Notes: generated by a model from the sequence alone, not told the origin. A stretch of 64,000 nt of DNA from Rhodoferax_B sp049316285 (GCF_049316285.1 NZ_JBMOXA010000020.1:24930-88929); one strand, 5' to 3'. Shown: positions 34,791-43,940, counted from the stretch's first letter. Numbers and translations are program-made.

Positions 34791-35680
34791 CGAACGGCAT
34801 CGACATCGAAGTCGAGGACTCCGGCCCCGCGCAGGCTGGCGCGCCCGCGCGCCCGGCGCTGCTGCTGATCCACGGCCTGGGCATGCAGCTCATCGCTTGG
34901 CCACAACTGATGGTGCAACAGTTGGTGGCCGCAGGCTACCGCGTCATCCGTTTCGACAACCGCGACATCGGCCTGAGCCAACACTACGACCACCTGCGTG
35001 TGCCCAACCTGATGTGGACCGCCACACGCCTGCGCCTGGGATTCCCGGTGTTGCCGCCCTACAGCCTGAGCGATATGGCGCAGGACACCCTGGGTGTGCT
35101 CGACGCGCTGGGTGTGCAGCGCGCGCATGTGCTCGGTGTCAGCATGGGCGGCATGATCGCGCAGCGCCTGGCGCTGGCCGCGCCCGAGCGCCTGCTCAGC
35201 CTGACCAGCATGATGAGCAGCAGCGGCGCGCGCCATCTGCCGCTGCCACGTCCCGAGGTGCTGCGCGTGGTGATGCAGCCTGCGCCCGCCAGCCGCGAAG
35301 CACAAATCGAACAAACCGTGCGGGTGGTGCAAGCCATTGCGGGCAAGGTCTATCCCGTGCCCGAAAGCGTGATCCGTGAGCGCGCTGCCCGCGCGATTGA
35401 CCGCAGCCACCACCCCGACGGCATGCGCCGCCAACTGGTGGCCGTGGGCTGCGACTTTGCGCGCGCACGTGCGCTGCCACGCATCACCGTGCCTACGCTG
35501 GTGGTGCACGGTAACCAGGATGGCATGGTGCCACTGCCCGGGGGCCAGGACACGGCCAAACGTATTCCGGGTGCGCGCTTTGTGCTGATAGACGGCATGG
35601 GCCACGACCTGCCCGACCCCGTGGTGCCGCTGGTGCTCAACGCCGTGTTGCCGCATTTGGCCGCACACAATGCAACCTAA
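34778..35680 (+). CDS. Alpha/beta-fold hydrolase
   Basis: 300 residues from ATG 34778; a further-upstream in-frame start at 34742 is less likely because it lies in the repeat. The oxyanion region LLLIHGLGMQL, a nucleophile elbow GVSMGGMIAQ, the Asp strand VVHGNQDGMVPL and the His IDGMGHDLPD make a complete Ser-Asp-His triad. Substrates range widely in this family (esters, lactones, cofactor precursors). The next gene, queF, starts 17 bp beyond its stop, so they are probably co-transcribed, although no functional link is known. Confidence 0.88.
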   Translation: MKIKANGIDIEVEDSGPAQAGAPARPALLLIHGLGMQLIAWPQLMVQQLVAAGYRVIRFDNRDIGLSQHYDHLRVPNLMWTATRLRLGFPVLPPYSLSDMAQDTLGVLDALGVQRAHVLGVSMGGMIAQRLALAAPERLLSLTSMMSSSGARHLPLPRPEVLRVVMQPAPASREAQIEQTVRVVQAIAGKVYPVPESVIRERAARAIDRSHHPDGMRRQLVAVGCDFARARALPRITVPTLVVHGNQDGMVPLPGGQDTAKRIPGARFVLIDGMGHDLPDPVVPLVLNAVLPHLAAHNAT

Positions 35681-35696
35681 TTTTTTGAGACCACCT

Positions 35697-36554
35697 ATGA
35701 ATACCCCCGAACAATCCCAGCTCGGCAAAAACTCCGCCTACATCGACCAGTACGACGCCTCGCTGCTGTTTCCCATTCCGCGTGCCACCAAGCGTGCCGA
35801 AATCGGCATAGCCGATGAAGGCAAGGGCAGCGTGCCGTTTTTCGGCGCCGATCTGTGGAGCGCGTTTGAACTCAGCTGGTTGAACACCAAGGGCAAGCCG
35901 CAGGTCGCGCTGGCGCACTTCACCGTGCCTTGTGAAACGCCCAACATCGTCGAGAGCAAGTCGTTCAAGCTTTACCTCAACAGCTTTAACAACACCCGTT
36001 TTGCCGACGCCAGCGCGGTGCGCGACCGCCTGCGCAGCGACATCAGCGAAGCCGTGTGGCGCGGCAGCGACCGCCCCTCCACCGTGGGTGTGCGCCTGGT
36101 GCTGCCCGAAGAGTTCGACCGCGAACCCGTGCATGAAATCGACGGCCTGAGCCTAGACCGACTCGACCTCGAATGCACGCACTACAGCCCCGCACCCGAG
36201 TTGCTGACAGCCGCTTTTGATGAAGCCCCTGTGAGCGAAGTGCTGACCAGTAACTTGCTCAAGAGCAACTGCCTGGTCACCGGCCAGCCCGACTGGGGCA
36301 CGGTGCAGATCAGCTACAGCGGCCCGCAGATCGACCAAGCTGGGCTGCTGCAATACATCGTGAGCTTTCGCAACCACAACGAGTTTCACGAGCAGTGTGT
36401 GGAGCGCATCTTCATGGAGGTGTGGCGCCGCTGCAAACCCATCAAGCTCACGGTCTACGCACGTTACACGCGGCGCGGCGGGCTAGACATCAACCCGTTC
36501 CGCACCAGCCACCCGAGTGCGCTGCCGCCCAACATCCGCACCGCGCGGCAGTAA
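35697..36554 (+). CDS. queF: NADPH-dependent 7-cyano-7-deazaguanine (preQ0) reductase
   Basis: 285 residues from ATG 35697, the long bimodular (E. coli-like) QueF. It reduces preQ0 to preQ1 in queuosine synthesis. The catalytic Cys192 is in LLKSNCLVTGQPDWG, with the proton-donor Asp199; FRNHNEFHEQCVERIF is the second signature. An in-frame ATG at 35670 overlaps the previous gene and is less likely. No preQ1 riboswitch is visible upstream. Confidence 0.96.
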   Translation: MNTPEQSQLGKNSAYIDQYDASLLFPIPRATKRAEIGIADEGKGSVPFFGADLWSAFELSWLNTKGKPQVALAHFTVPCETPNIVESKSFKLYLNSFNNTRFADASAVRDRLRSDISEAVWRGSDRPSTVGVRLVLPEEFDREPVHEIDGLSLDRLDLECTHYSPAPELLTAAFDEAPVSEVLTSNLLKSNCLVTGQPDWGTVQISYSGPQIDQAGLLQYIVSFRNHNEFHEQCVERIFMEVWRRCKPIKLTVYARYTRRGGLDINPFRTSHPSALPPNIRTARQ

Positions 36555-36577
36555 GCCCCAGCCCAGCCAAGCCAGCC

Positions 36578-36604
36578 AAATGCCCCTGCAAACCAGGGGC
36601 GTTT
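36578..36604 (+). terminator. Probable terminator of queF
   Basis: GCCCCTG/CAGGGGC stem with a short CAAAC loop, flanked by AAA and TTT, so it can work in either direction although the T-run is short. Confidence 0.55.
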
Positions 36605-36706
36605 GGGTCTGGCGACGCTTGACCTTCCCATGGGGTAAAGCATGAAGATGACACCATCGTTCAATAAGCTGTTCGACACGTGTTCGCAACTTCAGGATTC
36701 AAACCC

Positions 36707-37102
36707 ATGCCTACCTTACCCGCTCTCAAAACCCTGGCTGCAGGCGTCGTTTTGGTGACCGCCTTTGGCGCACACGCACAACAGCCAGCCGCCAAGATGG
36801 ACCATGGCACCCATGGCGCGCCCGCAGCATCTGCCACCAATACCAGCCCATCCACCAAGGCCTATCTGCAAAGCGACGAAAAAATGATGAAGGGCATGAG
36901 CGTGCCCTACACCGGCGACGCCGACAAAGACTTTGTCTCGCACATGATTGCCCACCACCAAGGCGCCGTGGACATGGCCCAGGTGCTGCTGAAACACGGC
37001 AAAGACCCCGAGCTGCGCAAGATGGCGCAAGACATCATCAAGGCGCAAGAGTCGGAGATTGCGTTCATGAAGCAGTGGCAGGCGAAGAATGGTGTCAAGT
37101 GA
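36707..37102 (+). CDS. DUF305 family exported protein
   Basis: 131 residues from ATG 36707. The signal peptide ends at GAHA|QQ. The mature ferritin-like helical bundle carries DFVSHMIAHHQGAVDMAQVLLKHGKD and ESEIAFMKQW, the DUF305 signature with a cluster of His and Met. Such proteins are often found with copper-handling genes, and the Met/His-rich stretch (KMDHGTHG; KMMKGM) would suit metal binding. No metal genes are beside it, so the role is inference. Confidence 0.92.
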   Translation: MPTLPALKTLAAGVVLVTAFGAHAQQPAAKMDHGTHGAPAASATNTSPSTKAYLQSDEKMMKGMSVPYTGDADKDFVSHMIAHHQGAVDMAQVLLKHGKDPELRKMAQDIIKAQESEIAFMKQWQAKNGVK

Positions 37103-37197
37103 CGCTGCAGATTGACGCAGCGATGTGAAGTTGACTTGCCGGGTGGGGTGTCTGGCCACGGCAGCAAACGCCGCGCCGCAGCGGGTATAACCGGCGC

Positions 37198-38106
37198 ATG
37201 TCTGCCGCATCCGCATCCCCCTCTCTGCCCCCGTCGTCCGCGTCATTTGCCGTGGTCGATGACGTTTCTCTGATCAGCCAACTCCAGGCCAGCGCCGAGC
37301 GCTTCGAAACGCCATGTGGCGACGGCAGCCTGGTCTGGCATGCCTGGGGCCCGAAAAACACTGAGCTGCCGCCGCTGGTGCTGCTGCACGGCGGCAGTGG
37401 CAGCTGGACGCACTGGGTGCGCAACATCATCCCCCTGGTGCAAACCGGCCGCCGCGTCTGGGTGCCCGATCTGCCGGGTTTTGGCGACTCGGCGCTGCCG
37501 CCAGAAGGTCGTGACGCCGACGCCTTGGTCGCCCCCTTGGCTACCGGCCTGCAACAACTGCTGGGCGCTGTGCCCTGCGACCTGGTGGGCTTTTCGTTCG
37601 GCGGCATGACGGCGGGCCTGCTCGCCGCCGCGCACCCTCAACTGCTGCGTCAACTGGTGATCGCTGGCGCCCCCGGCCTGGGTGTGGCCTCGCGCCGCAC
37701 CGTGCAATTGCGCGGCTGGCGCCATTTGAACGATCCGGCCGAGGTCGAAGCCATGCACCGCTACAACCTTTTGGCGCTGATGCTGCACAAGCCCGATGCC
37801 TTGACGCCATTGGCCTTGGCCGTGCACGCCGGCAACGTAGGCCGCGACCGCATGCCCGGCCGCCGCCTGGCGTATACCGAGGCACTCAAGCTGGCGTTGA
37901 TGCAAATCCAGCAACCCGTCACCGCCATTTATGGTCTGCACGATGCCTTATACGAAGGCAAGCTGGATGCGTTGGAAGAGGCGTTGTCGGTGGCGCCCAA
38001 TTTCCGTGGACTGCAGTTCATCAACGGCGCCGGGCACTGGCTGCAGTTCGAGCAGCCCGAGCGGTTTGACGCGGCCTTGTTGCGCTTGCTGGACCGGGAG
38101 CTTTGA
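37198..38106 (+). CDS. Alpha/beta-fold hydrolase
   Basis: 302 residues. LVLLHGGSGSWTHWVRNIIPLV is the oxyanion segment, VGFSFGGMTAGLL the nucleophile elbow (Ser), AIYGLHDALYEG the acid region, and NGAGHWLQFEQPERF the catalytic His. The GLHD context and the linkage to hydantoinase-cluster genes downstream suggest an amidase, esterase or decyclising hydrolase, but this is not decidable from sequence. It is convergent with the GntR gene, 19 bp apart. Confidence 0.88.
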   Translation: MSAASASPSLPPSSASFAVVDDVSLISQLQASAERFETPCGDGSLVWHAWGPKNTELPPLVLLHGGSGSWTHWVRNIIPLVQTGRRVWVPDLPGFGDSALPPEGRDADALVAPLATGLQQLLGAVPCDLVGFSFGGMTAGLLAAAHPQLLRQLVIAGAPGLGVASRRTVQLRGWRHLNDPAEVEAMHRYNLLALMLHKPDALTPLALAVHAGNVGRDRMPGRRLAYTEALKLALMQIQQPVTAIYGLHDALYEGKLDALEEALSVAPNFRGLQFINGAGHWLQFEQPERFDAALLRLLDREL

Positions 38107-38125
38107 TCCGCGCCTGTGTACCGGT

Positions 38126-38806
38126 TCAGCGAAGCTTTAGCGCCATTGCCAACTCATGGTGGCGCGACGTCGGCGCGGTGACGCGCAAGGATTCTTCCAG
38201 CTCCACCAAATGCGCCCGCATGAGTGCTGCCGCCTGGTCGGCTTTGCGTTGTGTGATGGCGTCCATCAGTTCGTGGTGCTGGCTGTGCCAGCAGCCCAGG
38301 CCCTCGGGGTTGGCGTAGAGCTGGGTCACCAGGCTGGTGCGCGCCACCAGTTGTTCAACTACCCGCGCCAGCTCTGAGTTGCCCGACAGGTCCGCCAGCA
38401 GCACGTGGAATTCGCCGCTGAGCCGTATGGCTTCGCGCAGATTGCGTGAGCGGTGGGCATTTTCTTCCGCCGCCAGATTGGCCTTGAGCCTGCGCAGGCC
38501 TTCGGGCCGCCACACTTCGCAGGTGCGCCGCGTGGCGGCTTCTTCCAGGATCACGCGCAAACCGTAGATCTCGCGCGCCTCTTGCAGCGTGGGTGCGGCC
38601 ACCCAGGCACCGGCATTGCGGCGTATGCGCACCAGCTTCTCCTGCGCCAGGCGCAACAAGGCCTTGTCGACATGCCGGCGCGAGGCAGAGAGCAGTTCTG
38701 ACAGGGCCGTCTCCGTGAGCCGGCTGCCTGCGGGCAAGCGCTGGTCGACGATGGCGGCGTGTAATTGGCGGTAAACGTCTTCTTCGGTGGTGGCGTCGGC
38801 GGACAT
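38126..38806 (-). CDS. GntR-family regulator (FCD domain)
   Basis: 226 residues. The helix-turn-helix is at about 20-65 (QRLPAGSRLTETALSELLSASRRHVDKALLRLAQEKLVRIRRN). The FCD helical domain follows, with EFHVLLADLSGNSELARVV and HHELMDAITQRKAD, which hold the usual His/Asp metal positions. It is divergent from a binding-protein gene and hydantoinase operon (39042 onward), which it probably controls. The 235-bp gap between them has no obvious long palindrome. Confidence 0.9.
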   Translation of the reverse strand: MSADATTEEDVYRQLHAAIVDQRLPAGSRLTETALSELLSASRRHVDKALLRLAQEKLVRIRRNAGAWVAAPTLQEAREIYGLRVILEEAATRRTCEVWRPEGLRRLKANLAAEENAHRSRNLREAIRLSGEFHVLLADLSGNSELARVVEQLVARTSLVTQLYANPEGLGCWHSQHHELMDAITQRKADQAAALMRAHLVELEESLRVTAPTSRHHELAMALKLR

Positions 38807-39041
38807 GCGGATTTGACTCGGAATGGGGCAAAAGCGATGCAGTATTGGTGCCAGTGTGGCTGTCCGAAATGGTGCGGCGAACTAGCGGTTCGCGCAATTG
38901 AGCAAACAGATTGCGCTGAATCGAATGCTAACGTATTGATTTTTATAGAGCGTTGGTCTGGCTGGCCTGGGGGTTGCAAGTTGCTTGGCGAGGCTCGCGA
39001 AGCTCTTCACGGCCCACACCCAATTAACTGAGGACCGCACC

Positions 39042-40082
39042 ATGCCCTTTGCTCTTTCCACCCGCTGGGCCCACCGCCTGGGCCTTGCTACCACCATGAC
39101 CCTGGCCCTGCTGGCCGCAGGCGTCGCATCCGCGCAAACAGCGATCAAGTTCTCGCTGAACTACAAGCCCGACGGTTCCAACGCGCCGTGGTTTCTGGCG
39201 CAGGAGCGTGGCTACTTCAAGGCAGCGGGGCTGGACGTCACGCTTGATTCTTCCAACGGCACCGGCGATGTGCTCAGCCGATTGGGCAACAACTCCTACG
39301 ACTTCGGTTTTGCCGACACCAGTTCGCTGATCGAGTTTGCCGCGCGCAATCCGCAGCAGGCGCCGGTGGCCGTGCTCATGCTCTACGCCAACAGCCCCTT
39401 GTCCATCGTGGCGCTGAAGAAAAGCGGCATTACCAAGCCCGCCGACCTCGAAGGCCGCAAGGTGGCCGGCCCGGTGAGTGATGGCGCCTACCGCATGTTC
39501 CCGGCCTTCATCAAGAAGGCCAGTGTTGATGTATCCAAGGTCAAGGTGGAGAACGTCGACATACGCGTGCGCGAGACCGTGCTGGCGCGCGGCGACGTCG
39601 ATGCGGTCACCGGCTTTGACTCCAGCGTGTGGTTCAACCTCAAGACCATGGGGCTCAAGCAAGACGAGGTGGTGTTCCTGCGCTACGCCGACTTTGGGCT
39701 AGACCTTTATGGCAACGCACTGATGGTCTCGCGCAAGCTCATGACCACGCAGCCCAAGGTGGTCGAGGCCTTTGTGAAGGCCACGGCCCTGGGCTGGCGT
39801 GATGCCCTGGCCGACCCCGCCGCCGCCATCGAAGCGCTGGCCAAGCGCGACCCGCTGGTGAACAAGGCGATAGAGACCGAGAAGCTGCAATGGCTGCTGC
39901 GCAACCAGATCAGCAGCGCCGCCACACGTGCGGGCGGCCTGGGGGCGGTGGACGCGGCGCGCCTGTCCAGCCAGATCGACACCGTGGTGTCGGCGTTCGA
40001 GCTGCCGCTCAAGCCCACTGCCGCCAGCGTCTACGACGGCCAGTTCCTGCCCGCCGCGGCCGACCGCAAGCTGCCGCAATGA
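39042..40082 (+). CDS. ABC transporter substrate-binding protein, NMT1/TauA type
   Basis: 346 residues from ATG 39042 with GAGGA at 39030-39034. The signal peptide ends GVASA|QT. The mature domain IKFSLNYKPDGSNAPWFLAQERGYFKAAGLDV is the NMT1/SsuA-like opening seen in pyrimidine, taurine, nitrate and thiamin-precursor receptors. No permease or ATPase gene lies beside it. Its stop overlaps the hydantoinase start (ATGA), so translation is coupled and the ligand is likely the hydantoinase substrate. Confidence 0.92.
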   Translation: MPFALSTRWAHRLGLATTMTLALLAAGVASAQTAIKFSLNYKPDGSNAPWFLAQERGYFKAAGLDVTLDSSNGTGDVLSRLGNNSYDFGFADTSSLIEFAARNPQQAPVAVLMLYANSPLSIVALKKSGITKPADLEGRKVAGPVSDGAYRMFPAFIKKASVDVSKVKVENVDIRVRETVLARGDVDAVTGFDSSVWFNLKTMGLKQDEVVFLRYADFGLDLYGNALMVSRKLMTTQPKVVEAFVKATALGWRDALADPAAAIEALAKRDPLVNKAIETEKLQWLLRNQISSAATRAGGLGAVDAARLSSQIDTVVSAFELPLKPTAASVYDGQFLPAAADRKLPQ

Positions 40083-41503
40083 ACGACTTCGACTGCGTGA
40101 TCCATGGGGCCGAGGTGTTTGTCGGCCAAAGCCTGGCGCGTTGTGACGTGGGTGTGCGCAACGGCAAGGTGGCTGCACTGGCCGAGCGCATCGACGGCGG
40201 GCACAGCCGCTTCGATGGCAGCGGCAAGTGGCTGCTGCCGGGCGGTGTCGATGCCCATTGCCACATCGACCAGCCGCCCAACCCGGGCAGCGCCGCGCGT
40301 GGCGCACAGATGGCCGACGACTTCGAAAGCGGCAGCCGCTCGGCCGCGTTCGGCGGCACCACCACGCTGATTGCGTTTGCGCCGCAGTTCAAGGGGCAAT
40401 CGCTGCGCGATGCGCTGCAGGTCTACCACGCGCGCGCCACGGGGCGCTCGTTTATCGACTACGGCTTTCACATGATAGTGTCCGACCCCACGGACGATGT
40501 GCTGCAACACGAGATCCCGGCCTTGGTGGAAGAGGGCTATACCTCGATCAAGATCTACCTCACCTACGAGGCGCTGCGCCTGTCGGACCGCCAGGTGCTG
40601 GAGGTGCTGGACGCGTCCAACGGCTGCGGCATGCTCACCATGGTGCACGCGGAAAACCTCGACTGCATTTTGTGGCTGACCGATCGCCTGGAGCGGCAAG
40701 GCAAGACCGCACCGCGTTATCACGCCGAATCGCGCCCCATGCTGGTGGAGCGCGAGGCCACTTTCCGCGCTGTGGCATTGGCCGAACTGGTGGGCGCGCC
40801 GATTCTCATCGTGCACGTGTCGGGCCGCGAGGCGATTGACGTGATCGCCGAAGCGCGCGCGCGCGGCCTGCCCATCGTGGCCGAGACCTGCCCGCAGTAC
40901 CTGTTCCTGAGCAGCGACGACCTGCATACCGAAGATGGCGCCAAGTGTATGTGCAGCCCGCCGCCGCGCGCCAAGGAGAACGCACCGTTTGTCTGGCGTG
41001 GGCTGCAGTCGGGCGCCTTGTCGCTGGTCTCGTCGGACCATGCGCCGTATCGCTTCGACGAATCGGGCAAGCTCAAGTACGGCCCGCGTGCGTCGTTCCG
41101 CTTCATTGCCAACGGCATTCCGGGGCTGGAGACACGTATGCCGCTGCTGTTTTCTGAAGGTGTGATGGCTGGGCGTTTGAGCCTGGCCGAGTTTGTTGAG
41201 CTGTGCTGCACCGCGCCCGCGCGTATCTACGGCTTGTTGCCACACAAGGGCCAAATAGCAGTGGGCGCCGATGCCGACTTCGCGTTATGGGACCCAACAC
41301 GCAAGACCGTGATCAACAACGCCTTGCTGCACCACAACGTGGACTACACACCCTACGCAGGCATGCAGGTCACGGGCTGGCCTACGCAGGTGTGGGTGCG
41401 CGGCGAGCTGGTGTGCAACGACGGTGTGCTCAAGGGCGCGCTGGGCCATGGGCAGTTCTTGCGTCGTGGCAAACATGGCGTACCCATGCGGGCCAATGCA
41501 TGA
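40079..41503 (+). CDS. Dihydropyrimidinase/hydantoinase-type cyclic amidohydrolase
   Basis: 474 residues from ATG 40079. Binuclear-metal centre: HCH (His60, His62) in GGVDAHCHIDQP, carboxylated Lys158 in YTSIKIYLTYEA, further His in MVHAEN and IVHVSG, and Asp in SSDHAPY. It hydrolyses cyclic diamides (hydantoin or dihydropyrimidine rings) to N-carbamoyl acids. No beta-ureidopropionase or carbamoylase gene follows, so the next step is either elsewhere or done by a neighbour. It overlaps genes on both sides by 4 bp. Confidence 0.92.
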   Translation: MNDFDCVIHGAEVFVGQSLARCDVGVRNGKVAALAERIDGGHSRFDGSGKWLLPGGVDAHCHIDQPPNPGSAARGAQMADDFESGSRSAAFGGTTTLIAFAPQFKGQSLRDALQVYHARATGRSFIDYGFHMIVSDPTDDVLQHEIPALVEEGYTSIKIYLTYEALRLSDRQVLEVLDASNGCGMLTMVHAENLDCILWLTDRLERQGKTAPRYHAESRPMLVEREATFRAVALAELVGAPILIVHVSGREAIDVIAEARARGLPIVAETCPQYLFLSSDDLHTEDGAKCMCSPPPRAKENAPFVWRGLQSGALSLVSSDHAPYRFDESGKLKYGPRASFRFIANGIPGLETRMPLLFSEGVMAGRLSLAEFVELCCTAPARIYGLLPHKGQIAVGADADFALWDPTRKTVINNALLHHNVDYTPYAGMQVTGWPTQVWVRGELVCNDGVLKGALGHGQFLRRGKHGVPMRANA

Positions 41504-42315
41504 GGGCTGGGAAAGACGGCCTGGAGTTGACGCCACGCGAGGTGCGGCGTCTGGCCCGCAGCGGCCAAGCGTTGATGACTTCGGGGCTGGCGCCGGGCTA
41601 CCTGCAAGGCAATCTGCTGGTCCTGCCCCAGGCTCTGGCGCATGAGTTTGCCGACTTCTGCCGGCGCAATCCAGTGCCTTTGCCGCTGCTGGCGCTGGGG
41701 TGCCCGGGCGACCCCACGCTGCCAACGCTGGGCGAGGACATTGATGTGCGCCGCGACCTCGGTGCTTATCAGATCTGGCACAACGGTGCGGTGCAGGCAG
41801 AGGTGGCAGACCTGTGCAGCTTCTGGCGCGACGATGATGTGGCTCTGGTGCTGGGCTGCTGGTTTTCGCAAGAGGCGGCGCTGGCTGCTGCTGGTGTGTA
41901 CATGCGGCATATCGAACGGGGCGTCCAGGGTGGCTTGTTTTGCACCCAGCTTCTGTGTCAGCCCACCGAGCACTTTGGCGGCCCGGTGGTGGTTTCGGCA
42001 CGCCCGTTCCAGCACGCCGACGTGGAAACCGTGGTGCGGCTCACAGCGTTGCTGCCAGAGGGGCATGGCGCACCGCTGCATCGCGGCGACCCAGCCGCCT
42101 TGGGCATAGAAGACATTGCCCGGCCAGACTTTGGCGAGCCCTTGCCGCCCCAGCCGGGCGAAACCATGCTGTATTGGGGCTGCGGACTCACCGCCGTCGA
42201 GGCCTTGCGCCGTGCCGGCGTGGCGCGCTTCGCCACGCATCAACCGGGTTGTATGCTGGTGACCGACCGGCGCGCCGCAGCACAGCCTTTCAGTGACCTT
42301 GAAGCGAATCTATAA
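41500..42315 (+). CDS. DUF1445 / D-glutamate cyclase-like hydro-lyase
   Basis: 271 residues from ATG 41500 (ATGA overlap with the hydantoinase stop). Family marks are LMTSGLAPGYLQGNLLVLPQALAHEFADFCRRNP, PLLALGCPGDP, DVRRDLGAYQIW and GCWFSQEAAL. The D-glutamate cyclase family reversibly forms 5-oxo-D-proline from D-glutamate in mammals; bacterial members are called putative hydro-lyases. Placed after a hydantoinase, it may act on a related cyclic amide or amino acid. Confidence 0.88.
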   Translation: MRAGKDGLELTPREVRRLARSGQALMTSGLAPGYLQGNLLVLPQALAHEFADFCRRNPVPLPLLALGCPGDPTLPTLGEDIDVRRDLGAYQIWHNGAVQAEVADLCSFWRDDDVALVLGCWFSQEAALAAAGVYMRHIERGVQGGLFCTQLLCQPTEHFGGPVVVSARPFQHADVETVVRLTALLPEGHGAPLHRGDPAALGIEDIARPDFGEPLPPQPGETMLYWGCGLTAVEALRRAGVARFATHQPGCMLVTDRRAAAQPFSDLEANL

Positions 42316-42327
42316 GGAAAATTGGCC

Positions 42328-43134
42328 ATGAATCTCGGACTCGACGGCAAACGCGCCCTGGTGCTTGGTGGTAATCGCGGCATCGGTCAGGGCATAGCGC
42401 GGGCCTTGGCCTGCGAAGGTGCACATGTGGCCATCACCGGGCGCGATACGGCCCGCCTGGCGCAAACCGCGGCAGACCTCCAGGCCGAGGCGGCATCCGC
42501 CGGGCATGCCGACGTGCAGGTCGCGGGCTTTGCACTTGAGTTGGCTAAGACCCTTGAGCTGTCTGTATTTGTGCAGAAACTGCTGGCCGATTTTGGCCCC
42601 ATCGACATCCTGGTCAACAACACCGGCGGCCCCGATTACGGCGGCGCCAGTGGCCACAGCGTGGAGGCCTGGCGCAGCGCGTTTGAAGAAATGGTGCTGC
42701 CCGTGATCGCCATGACCGATCTGCTTTTGCCCGGTATGCGCGCGCGCGGCTGGGGGCGCATCCTCACCGTTGTCTCTTCGGGCGTGGTGCAGCCGCTGCC
42801 CATCCTGGGCATCTCCAACAGCTTGCGCAGCGCGCTCGTGCCCTGGTCCAAGACCTTGTCGGCCGAGGTGGCGCGTGACGGCATCACCGCCAATATCCTG
42901 GTGCCTGGCCGTATCGACACCGAACGTGTGCAACTGACCGACGAAGCCATCGCCGCCAAGGAGGGCCTCACGCCCGAGCAGGTGCGCACGCGCTCGACCA
43001 GCGGCATTCCCATGGGACGTTATGGTGAGCCGGCCGAGTTCGGCGCCCTGGCCGCGTTTGCCGCCAGCGTGCCGGCCGCCTACATCACCGGCGCCATGTT
43101 GCGCTGTGATGGTGGCAACATCCGGTCCATTTGA
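42328..43134 (+). CDS. Short-chain dehydrogenase/reductase with non-canonical active site
   Basis: 268 residues from ATG 42328 (AAGGAAA at 42314-42320; TTG 42322 is too close). The Rossmann motif LGGNRGIGQG and the NNTGG structural motif are intact, and Ser150/151 are present (TVVSSG). The catalytic YxxxK, however, reads S163-N-S-L-R167, with Ser for Tyr and Arg for Lys. I have seen similar SN-LR sequences in an SDR subgroup. The reaction is unknown. It lies 12 bp after the DUF1445 gene in the same operon. Confidence 0.88.
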   Translation: MNLGLDGKRALVLGGNRGIGQGIARALACEGAHVAITGRDTARLAQTAADLQAEAASAGHADVQVAGFALELAKTLELSVFVQKLLADFGPIDILVNNTGGPDYGGASGHSVEAWRSAFEEMVLPVIAMTDLLLPGMRARGWGRILTVVSSGVVQPLPILGISNSLRSALVPWSKTLSAEVARDGITANILVPGRIDTERVQLTDEAIAAKEGLTPEQVRTRSTSGIPMGRYGEPAEFGALAAFAASVPAAYITGAMLRCDGGNIRSI

Positions 43135-43151
43135 TTTTTTGGAGAACCCTG

Positions 43152-43571
43152 ATGCCTCTTACCACCCCACACCTCAAGCTCACACACGAAGGCGCCTTGT
43201 TAATGCTCAATGCCGCCGTGGCCAAGGCGCAGGCCATGGGCCAGCCGCAATGCATCGCCATCGTTGACGACGGCTGCAACCTGCTGGCGTTTTTGCGCAT
43301 GGATGGCGCCAAGATACTGTCTCAGCAGTCGGCCACCAACAAGGCCATGACAGCCGCATCCAGCCGCACGGCCACCGGCCAAGTGCCCGAAGGCGTGGAA
43401 ACCAAACTCGCGCTGGCCACCGGCGGCAAGGTCACGAATCTCAAGGGCGGCCTGCCCATCGTGGTGAACGGCCTGGTGGTCGGCGGCATTGGTGTGGGCT
43501 CCGGCACGGGCGACCAGGACCTCGAAGTGGCGCAGACGGCGGTGGCGGCCTTGCTGCAGGCCTTGGGCTAA
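43152..43571 (+). CDS. GlcG/HbpS-like heme-binding family protein
   Basis: 139 residues from ATG 43152 with GGAG at 43141-43144. The DUF336 pattern is complete: LTHEGALLMLNAAVAKAQAMGQPQCIAIVDDGCNLLAFLRMDGA, then SQQSATNKAMTAAS and GGLPIVVNGLVVGGIGVGSGTGDQDLEVAQTA. Family members accompany diol, glycolate and aromatic degradation operons without a known reaction. It is the last gene of the hydantoinase operon. Confidence 0.9.
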   Translation: MPLTTPHLKLTHEGALLMLNAAVAKAQAMGQPQCIAIVDDGCNLLAFLRMDGAKILSQQSATNKAMTAASSRTATGQVPEGVETKLALATGGKVTNLKGGLPIVVNGLVVGGIGVGSGTGDQDLEVAQTAVAALLQALG

Positions 43572-43586
43572 ATCACTTCGCGAGTG

Positions 43587-43940
43587 TTAGAGCAGCGTGA
43601 TGTGGTCCACGTCGATCTCGGGGCTTTGCAGAAACTCCTTCTCGACTTCACCACCAATACGCACCTTGGTCTTTTCATCTATGCGCACTTTGGGAAAGTG
43701 CTCGGCCTCGATCTCGACACGGATCTCGCCCGTGCCGTCGTGGAAGAGGTACTTCTCTTTGCCAACCTGCCGCGTGACGTAGCCCACCAGCTCCACATGC
43801 GCGTCGTCGGGGGCGGAGTTGAGAACGTCAATGACGCTAGAAAAGGCCGGTGATGCGCCGGGCCCGGCATATTGGGCGGAGACGGAGCCGGCGGCCAACG
43901 CGATGGCTGCGGTGCAGAGGAGTGTGGTTCGTTTTATCAT
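43587..43940 (-). CDS. YgiW/YdeI-family exported BOF (OB-fold) stress protein
   Basis: 117 residues from ATG 43940 (GTG 43946 also possible). The signal peptide ends GSVSA|QY. The OB-fold domain has ELVGYVTRQVGKEKYLFHDGTGEIRVEIEAEHF and the ending SPEIDVDHITLL, diagnostic for the bacterial OB-fold family (DUF388), which includes the periplasmic stress-tolerance proteins YgiW and YdeI. It is convergent with the GlcG-like gene, 15 bp apart. Confidence 0.92.
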   Translation of the reverse strand: MIKRTTLLCTAAIALAAGSVSAQYAGPGASPAFSSVIDVLNSAPDDAHVELVGYVTRQVGKEKYLFHDGTGEIRVEIEAEHFPKVRIDEKTKVRIGGEVEKEFLQSPEIDVDHITLL

